Shown in pieces: positions 6,819-11,204 of a stretch of DNA of 11,204 nt. A model generated the notes under the pieces. That model had not been told where the DNA came from. It saw nothing but the letters and a program-made list of their open reading frames with translations, and made no database searches. The DNA is from Actinomycetes bacterium (GTDB lineage Bacteria > Actinomycetota > Actinomycetes > Mycobacteriales > Micromonosporaceae). Numbering within the stretch: the stretch's first letter is position 1; each line of letters opens with the position of its first letter. The stretch lies in the NCBI GenBank assembly GCA_023437285.1, contig JAEZGP010000459.1:1-11204 (forward strand), written 5' to 3'. Position numbers and translations under genes: made by a program.

Positions 6819-7718
6819 TTGTCCGTCTACGCTTTCGGAGTGCTGTCAGCGAAGCCGCTTCTGGCGCTGGTCGGGGCGATCTTGCTTGCGGTCGTGGGCG
6901 CGCTGTTCGGGTCTGCTTGGGTGACCGGTATAGGCGGCGTCGTCGCGCTGAGCCTCGTCGCCCTTCACCCGGCGGTGGCCAGTCCCGGTGTGCCTCGGTC
7001 GACACGTCTGCTGCTGCGGGGTGGCCTGCTTTTTCTCACCCTTACGGGCATTGTGGAATTGTGGGGATGGGTAGCGTTGCCGTTCGGCGGCACGCCACCG
7101 AACGCGAGCGAGCTGATCGCGCTGGGGAGCGACCCGGTATGGCAGTGGGAGCAGTTCCTGCGACAGTTGGCCATAGCCAGCTTTTTGATCCTGAGCAGCC
7201 TCTGTTTTGGCGTGACTATCGCCAGATTGCCGCGCAAGCAGTTGCGCCGGTTCGGCTCGGCCACGCCGACTGTCGGCCCGGCCACGCTGATCACCTTGGC
7301 GCTGGTCGCCTTTCTCCTGTTGGGGTTGACCGGCTCGTTGACCGAAGTTGCCGTGGTGGCGTTGCTTGTGCTTGGTGGGTATGCATGGGTCATGCGGTTC
7401 GCGGTCCGCCGTTACGGCACCGCCGCCTCGATCGCGGTGGTGGGCGCCACGGTCCTCGGCGCGGCGGCGTGGCTCGCGGTGGACGAGGCTTGGCCGAGTT
7501 TGCCGCGGCCGCGCGACAACAACGCACTCATTTATGGTGCCGACGCGGTGGCCGTCGGACCACACCCCGCCCTCTTCCAGTCCAGCAGCTTTTCCGTGGC
7601 CGTCGACACCGGACTCGAGGTGGAGACCGCCTTGGTTGTCGCGGCACTGTTGCTCGGATCTGCCCTGACCGTGCTGGCCTGCGCGAGGCTCAGCGTGGCC
7701 AATGGCGAAGCCGCGTAG
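6819..7718 (+). CDS. Unrecognised 8-helix membrane protein
   Basis: I do not recognise this 299-residue protein. It shows about eight hydrophobic helices (approximately 12-31, 33-50, 66-87, 113-133, 155-172, 176-196, 203-221, 269-289). The loops at 134-150 and 197-201 are basic. A long loop at 222-268 contains 'WPSLPRPRDNN', and a shorter loop at 88-112 contains 'PPNASE'. No transporter or enzyme motif is evident. The start is probably the TTG at 6819, since an in-frame stop lies at 6768 and no ATG is available; a GTG at 6840 is the alternative. The ribosome site is poor. Codon use is less G/C-biased than in the flanking genes, hinting at transfer. The last four codons and the stop (GEAA) lie inside the 91-bp direct repeat and equal those of the ribbon-helix-helix gene near 9860. 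The original C-terminus may therefore have been replaced. Confidence 0.65.
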   Translation: MSVYAFGVLSAKPLLALVGAILLAVVGALFGSAWVTGIGGVVALSLVALHPAVASPGVPRSTRLLLRGGLLFLTLTGIVELWGWVALPFGGTPPNASELIALGSDPVWQWEQFLRQLAIASFLILSSLCFGVTIARLPRKQLRRFGSATPTVGPATLITLALVAFLLLGLTGSLTEVAVVALLVLGGYAWVMRFAVRRYGTAASIAVVGATVLGAAAWLAVDEAWPSLPRPRDNNALIYGADAVAVGPHPALFQSSSFSVAVDTGLEVETALVVAALLLGSALTVLACARLSVANGEAA

Positions 7719-7794
7719 GTCAGGCGAGGCCGGCGTCGTGGGCCAGCAGCGCGACCTGGGTGCGGTTGTCGAGGTCGAGCTTCGTCAGGATGTG
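7704..7794. repeat. 91-bp direct repeat, left copy
   Basis: This segment is identical to 9846-9936 except for one base (G7719 versus A9861), and a weaker match continues to about 7809. It contains the last four codons and stop of the membrane-protein gene and, convergent to it, the last 25 codons of a response-regulator reading frame. The copies lie 2142 bases apart in the same orientation. Confidence 0.93.
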
Positions 7795-7875
7795 TGACAG
7801 GTAGGTCTTAACTTGCGATCGTTCATCCGAACGGCCGGCTGCCCGGTTGTTCGGTTGCCGCCCGACTGCAACCGA
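7720..7875 (-). pseudogene. LuxR/NarL response-regulator HTH remnant
   Basis: Only the C-terminal DNA-binding part of a response regulator remains, about 51 codons between an in-frame TGA at 7878-7876 and the natural stop at 7722-7720. Its end, 'SHILTKLDLDNRTQVALLAH' and on, is identical in protein to the intact regulator at 9862-10515. Upstream the two diverge sharply. 'VAVGRQPNNRAAGRSDERSQ' here corresponds to 'VAIGRGQNNTEIARALNMTL' there, with an apparent two-codon gap and loss of the helix-turn-helix pattern. No receiver domain is visible upstream. The abrupt switch from near identity to weak similarity suggests recombination or gene conversion between two related regulator genes. Confidence 0.75.
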
Positions 7876-7986
7876 TCAGATGATCATGAAAGCCGGTAAC
7901 CGTTCGGGTGCGCCACGCAGCCGATCCCCGAGCCCGATGAGGGCAACTACGGTCAATGAAACGACCATGGGACGAGGGGCGCAGCG

Positions 7987-9516
7987 ATGTCGCACATGCG
8001 GTTCAATCCGCCGCCGGGGTGGCCGGTCCCGCCACCGGGCTGGACGCCGCCGCCGGGGTGGGTACCGGATCCGTCCCTGCCGCCGGCGCCGGCCGGTTGG
8101 CAGTGGTGGGTGCCGAGCGGCCCCGTTCCGGGCCCGGCCATGGCGCCCGCCGCTGCTGGTTTGCCGGTACCGGGTAGGGCTGCGCCGAGCACACCTGTGG
8201 CCACCGTGGTGCCAGCGCCCGGCTACCCGGCCGTGCCCGCGTCGACAGGCGGTGGTCTGTTCGGCCGAGGTAAGCGTCAGCTGGAGGAGGAGAACCACCA
8301 ACTGCGCTATGAGCTGAACCGTCTGCTGGGTCTCGATGCCGCCGCGCTCGCCGCCGAGTCGGCCGCCCTGACGGCCTCGGTGGAGGCGGCGCGGGGACAC
8401 CTCGCGAGCCTGCAGGCACAGGTGGCCACGCTGCAACAGGATCTGGTGCACATGTCAGCGGAGGCCGAACTGCAGGAGGTCGGAATCTACGTGTACCGCC
8501 ACCCGCTGTCGGACGCGGTGGCGTACAAGGACCGGCTCGCTGCGTTGACGGAGCAGATCAAGGCAACCGCGCGCGGCGGCTCTGCGGTCCTGGGCGCCAC
8601 CGGGTGGACAGTGAACGGTTCGGCGGCCGAAGGTCGAAAAATGATCAACGAGTACTCCAAGTTGATGCTTCGCGCCTACAACGCTGAAGCGGACAACTGT
8701 GTAGCGAGCGTGAAGCCACATCGGCTCGTGAACACCGTGGAGAAGCTCACGAAGGTCGCCAACACCATCGCCCGCCTTGGCAAGACGATGGGTATCGCGA
8801 TCGCGCCGGCATACCACCAGCTGCGTGTCTACGAGATCGAGCTGACCGCGGACTACCGAGCGAAGCTGGAGGAGGAAAAGGAGCGCATCCGCGCGGAACG
8901 TGAACGGGCACGTGAGGATGCCGCCGCGGCACGCGAGTTTGAACGGGAGAAGGCGCGCCTGCGTAAGGAGCAGTCCCACTACCTTGCGGCCCGCGCACGG
9001 TTGGCGGCCGGGGCTGACCCGGGCGGCCTCGCCGAGCTCGATGCGAAGCTCCAGGAGATCGGGGACGCCATAGCGGGTGTCGAAGCCCGGGAAGCCAATA
9101 TCCGCGCCGGATACGTGTATGTGATCTCCAATATCGGCGCCTTCGGCCCGGACATGGTCAAGATCGGGATGACCCGACGCCTCGACCCGGAGGACCGGGT
9201 ACGGGAACTCGGCGATGCCTCAGTCCCGTTCCGTTTCGATACCCACGCCGTCATCTTCAGCGAGGATGCGGTCGGGCTGGAGGCGCGGCTGCATCAGGAG
9301 CTCTCCGAACGTCGGGTCAACCGGGTCAATTTTCGTCGCGAGTTCTTCCGCGCGACTCCCGCCGAGGTCCGGGACCTGCTCAGCAAGATTGCCGGGCAGC
9401 ACCTGCTGGAGTACCGCGATGTGCCCGACGCCTTGGAGTGGCGGGCGAGCAACGGAGACAAGCCTGGGCCCGAGATCGTTGAGGATCGGCTAGACCAGTC
9501 GCCGGCTGCCGGATAA
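7987..9516 (+). CDS. DUF4041 and GIY-YIG (T5orf172/MUG113) protein
   Basis: This 509-residue protein has four parts. Residues 8-42 carry repeated PPPGW units ending 'PAGWQWWVP', a segment common at the N-terminus of actinobacterial proteins; a Pro/Ala linker follows. Residues 95-160 form a coiled coil. Residues about 158-340 match DUF4041 as I know it ('EVGIYVYRHPL', 'KLMLRAYNAEADNCV', 'YEIELTADYRAKL') and lead into a long charged helix (290-330). Residues 375-465 form a GIY-YIG-type domain: GYVYVI (375-380), KIG (392-394), R404 or R406, E432 in 'GLEARLHQEL', and 'RVNFRREFF' (446-454). These are the expected Tyr, Gly, Arg, Glu and Asn positions, so nuclease activity is plausible. Such proteins occur in phages and accessory regions; their role is not established. 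The start has GAGGGG seven bases upstream. It ends in a double stop, TAA TAG. Confidence 0.88.
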   Translation: MSHMRFNPPPGWPVPPPGWTPPPGWVPDPSLPPAPAGWQWWVPSGPVPGPAMAPAAAGLPVPGRAAPSTPVATVVPAPGYPAVPASTGGGLFGRGKRQLEEENHQLRYELNRLLGLDAAALAAESAALTASVEAARGHLASLQAQVATLQQDLVHMSAEAELQEVGIYVYRHPLSDAVAYKDRLAALTEQIKATARGGSAVLGATGWTVNGSAAEGRKMINEYSKLMLRAYNAEADNCVASVKPHRLVNTVEKLTKVANTIARLGKTMGIAIAPAYHQLRVYEIELTADYRAKLEEEKERIRAERERAREDAAAAREFEREKARLRKEQSHYLAARARLAAGADPGGLAELDAKLQEIGDAIAGVEAREANIRAGYVYVISNIGAFGPDMVKIGMTRRLDPEDRVRELGDASVPFRFDTHAVIFSEDAVGLEARLHQELSERRVNRVNFRREFFRATPAEVRDLLSKIAGQHLLEYRDVPDALEWRASNGDKPGPEIVEDRLDQSPAAG

Positions 9517-9571
9517 TAGAGCAGCTCGGCCGGCAACGCCCGAAGACCAAACTATGGATGGAGGGCACGTC

Positions 9572-9860
9572 GTGACCGTTCATCGAGACCCAAGGAATAT
9601 GAGCCGCGACGAGTTGGTGGCCTATTTCAACGCTGGCGGTGACATCTCCGAGCTCCTGCGGGATGCGACGCCCGGTCCGGACCTCGGTTCCGCGCCGTCG
9701 CCGGAGGCGATCCCGATGATTGTCACCGGCGTACGCCTGCCATCCGACGTTGTCCGGAAAGTTGGACCACCTTGCCGGCAATGATCGGGGTGGGCGATCC
9801 GGCGTGATCCGCCAAGCGATCGACGAGTTCCTGGAAAGGCACGCGGGCGAAGCCGCGTAG
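9572..9860 (+). pseudogene. Ribbon-helix-helix (CopG/Arc-type) protein, frameshifted
   Basis: Reading from the GTG at 9572 (GGAGGG six bases upstream) gives 63 codons through 'IVTGVRLPSDVVRK', after which the frame runs to a TGA at 9782-9784. Removing one A from AAA at 9758-9760 restores a 95-residue protein ending 'LDHLAGNDRGGRS', 'GVIRQAIDEFLERHAGEAA' and a TAG at 9858-9860. The repaired part is a classic ribbon-helix-helix: beta strand 48-57, helix A 58-71, turn GGRS, then helix B. The N-terminal part 'MSRDELVAYFNAGGDISELL' resembles CopG-type antitoxin leaders. Such proteins are DNA-binding repressors or antitoxins. It lies 55 bases behind the GIY-YIG gene, probably in one transcript. The break is either a real mutation or a base-call error. 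Its stop is one base from that of the convergent response regulator. Confidence 0.8.
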
Positions 9861-9936
9861 ATCAGGCGAGGCCGGCGTCGTGGGCCAGCAGCGCGACCTG
9901 GGTGCGGTTGTCGAGGTCGAGCTTCGTCAGGATGTG
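9846..9936. repeat. 91-bp direct repeat, right copy
   Basis: This is the right copy of the repeat at 7704-7794, with one mismatch at A9861. It spans the last four codons and stop of the ribbon-helix-helix gene and the 3' end of the intact response-regulator gene on the other strand. This copy appears to be the original context, because both overlapping reading frames are natural here. Confidence 0.93.
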
Positions 9937-10515
9937 CGAGACGTGGGACTTCACCGTCGCCAGCGTCATGTTCAACGCCCTGGCGATCTCGGTGTTGTTC
10001 TGACCCCGGCCGATCGCGACGACCACGTCGCGCTCGCGCGGGCTGAGTACGGCAAGGGTGGCCCTGGCGTGGGCGTAGGCGCCTGCCTGGACCGAGACCC
10101 GATCCATCAGGCGGCGGGTGATCCGTGGCGACAGGATCGGCTCGCCGGCGGCGACCTGGCGCACCGCCTCCGCGATCCGGGTCGGTGGCGTGTCCTTCAG
10201 CAGGAAGCCGCTGGCCCCGGCGCGCAGCGCGTGCAGGATGTTCTCGTCGGTGTCGAAGGTGGTCAGCACGATGATCTCGGGTGGGCGCGGACGGGCCCGC
10301 AGGCGGCGGGTCGCGGTGAGGCCGTCAACGCGCGGCATGCGCAGATCCATCAGTACGACGTCCGGCGCGTGCGCGTCGGTCATGGCGGGGACCTCGTCCC
10401 CGTCAGCCGCCTCGCCGACCACGGTGATGCCCGGGGCGCCGTCGAGCATCATGGTGAGCCCGGCGCGCACGAGCGCGTCGTCGTCGACGACGAGCACCCG
10501 TACCGACGGGGTCAT
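9862..10515 (-). CDS. NarL/LuxR-family response regulator
   Basis: This 217-residue cytoplasmic regulator has a receiver domain (5-120) and a LuxR-type helix-turn-helix (about 150-215). Receiver residues are all present: acidic pocket D11/D12, phospho-acceptor D57 in VVLMDLRMP, T85/T86 and K107 in FLLKD. The DNA-binding part reads 'LSPRERDVVVAIGRGQNNTE' through 'ATVKSHVSHILTKLDL'. I take the ATG at 10515 as start because it overlaps the kinase stop (ATGA); an ATG three codons upstream is possible. It pairs with the kinase gene directly before it. Targets are unknown. Its last 25 codons are duplicated at 7720-7794, and its stop lies one base from that of the convergent ribbon-helix-helix gene. 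Confidence 0.93.
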   Translation of the reverse strand: MTPSVRVLVVDDDALVRAGLTMMLDGAPGITVVGEAADGDEVPAMTDAHAPDVVLMDLRMPRVDGLTATRRLRARPRPPEIIVLTTFDTDENILHALRAGASGFLLKDTPPTRIAEAVRQVAAGEPILSPRITRRLMDRVSVQAGAYAHARATLAVLSPRERDVVVAIGRGQNNTEIARALNMTLATVKSHVSHILTKLDLDNRTQVALLAHDAGLA

Positions 10516-11204
10516 GGCGGCCATGGTAGCGACGCGTGCAGGCGGAACTCGCCGGCAACGGCCTGATGGTCGAGCTGCCCGCCGGCCAGGCGCACCCGTT
10601 CGGTGAGCCCGACCAGCCCGGCACCGCCGGATCGGCCAGACGGAGCCGCCCCCACCGGGTTGCGGATGTCGATCGTCAGGCCGGCGCCGGGCCCGCCGGA
10701 CAGGGTCACCTGGACCGGCTGGCCGGCGGCGTGTCTGCGGGCGTTCGTCAGTCCCTCCTGGACCACCCGGTACGCCGTGCGCGCCAGCGGCGACGGCGCC
10801 GCGGCCGGCTCGTCCACCGCCTCGCGCAGTTGGACCTGGGTGCCGGCGTCGCGCGACTCCGCGACCAGCCGCGGGATGTCGGCGAGGACCGGCGGCGGGT
10901 GAACGCCCTCGCCGGGGGCCGGATCGTCGTCGCGCAGCAGCGAGATCACGTCCCGCAGTTCCTCGAGGGCCTGGTGCACGCCGGCGCGGACGACGCCGGC
11001 GGCGCGCGACAGTTGCTCGGGCGCCGAATCCGGCCGGTACTCCATCGCGCCGGCGAACGTGGCCAGCAGCGACAGGCGGTGGGCGAGGACGTCGTGCATC
11101 TCCCGGGCGATCTGGCGCCGGTCCAGCATGCGGGCCTCGGCGACCCGGCGGCCCTGTTCGGCCTCGGCGCGGCGGGCCCGCTCGCGCAACGAACAGATCA
11201 GGGC
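10512..11204 (-). CDS. NarL-type sensor histidine kinase, C-terminal part
   Basis: The gene runs off the right edge; 230 C-terminal residues are visible and the frame is open to the edge. The HisKA_3 dimerisation domain contains 'RRQIAREMHDVLAHRLSLL', in which the His of MHD (fragment residue 37) is the phosphorylated residue. The ATPase domain follows with N box 'YRVVQEGLTNARRHA' (145-159, N154), 'LTIDIRN' (176-182) and the glycine-rich 'GGAGLVGLTERV' (193-204). This is the NarL/DesK class of kinase that usually has N-terminal membrane helices; that part is outside the window. A TTG at 11189 is not the true start. The stop overlaps the response-regulator ATG, giving a coupled two-component pair. 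The signal is unknown. Confidence 0.92.
   Translation of the reverse strand, partial: ALICSLRERARRAEAEQGRRVAEARMLDRRQIAREMHDVLAHRLSLLATFAGAMEYRPDSAPEQLSRAAGVVRAGVHQALEELRDVISLLRDDDPAPGEGVHPPPVLADIPRLVAESRDAGTQVQLREAVDEPAAAPSPLARTAYRVVQEGLTNARRHAAGQPVQVTLSGGPGAGLTIDIRNPVGAAPSGRSGGAGLVGLTERVRLAGGQLDHQAVAGEFRLHASLPWPP

Noticed and set aside
9862..10566. Plus-strand frames antisense to the response regulator and kinase
   Set aside because: Shadow frames; the minus-strand products have all catalytic residues of a two-component pair.

Overview
The window is chromosomal DNA from a very G+C-rich actinobacterium. The signs are heavy G/C use at third codon positions, GTG and TTG starts with GGAGG-type ribosome sites, ATGA stop/start overlaps, and a Pro-Trp-rich N-terminal segment typical of actinobacterial proteins. 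Micromonosporaceae is my guess; no rRNA or tRNA is present to settle it.

Left part (1-4577). A membrane protein cut by the left edge and a 187-residue conserved hypothetical protein lie on the minus strand. Next is a divergent unit: an FAD-dependent class A monooxygenase (minus) faces a PadR-type regulator followed by two RlaP/YcgL-type predicted nucleotidyltransferases (plus). A perfect 9-bp inverted repeat between the two transcription units is the likely PadR operator. The whole unit is bracketed by two same-orientation copies of a 59-bp element (896-954 and 4369-4427). A G+C-rich tandem repeat lies just before the second copy.

Middle (4578-6693). A 12-helix MFS transporter of the FucP-like type converges, with one base between stop codons, on a secreted lipoprotein esterase of the PHB-depolymerase/LpqC type.

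Right part (6819-9860). This stretch is visibly poorer in G+C and looks acquired or rearranged. It holds an unrecognised 8-helix membrane protein, a remnant of a LuxR/NarL response regulator, a 509-residue protein with coiled coils, DUF4041 and a C-terminal GIY-YIG (T5orf172/MUG113) domain, and a ribbon-helix-helix gene broken by one extra A. A 91-bp direct repeat with one mismatch (7704-7794 and 9846-9936) flanks the GIY-YIG and ribbon-helix-helix genes. It comprises the last 15 bases of a plus-strand gene and the 3' end of a convergent response-regulator gene.

Right edge (9862-11204). An intact NarL-type two-component pair lies on the minus strand: histidine kinase (5' end outside the window), then response regulator with an ATGA overlap.

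The best candidates for something new are the repeat-flanked GIY-YIG plus ribbon-helix-helix cassette and the PadR/monooxygenase/tandem-nucleotidyltransferase unit bracketed by the 59-bp elements.
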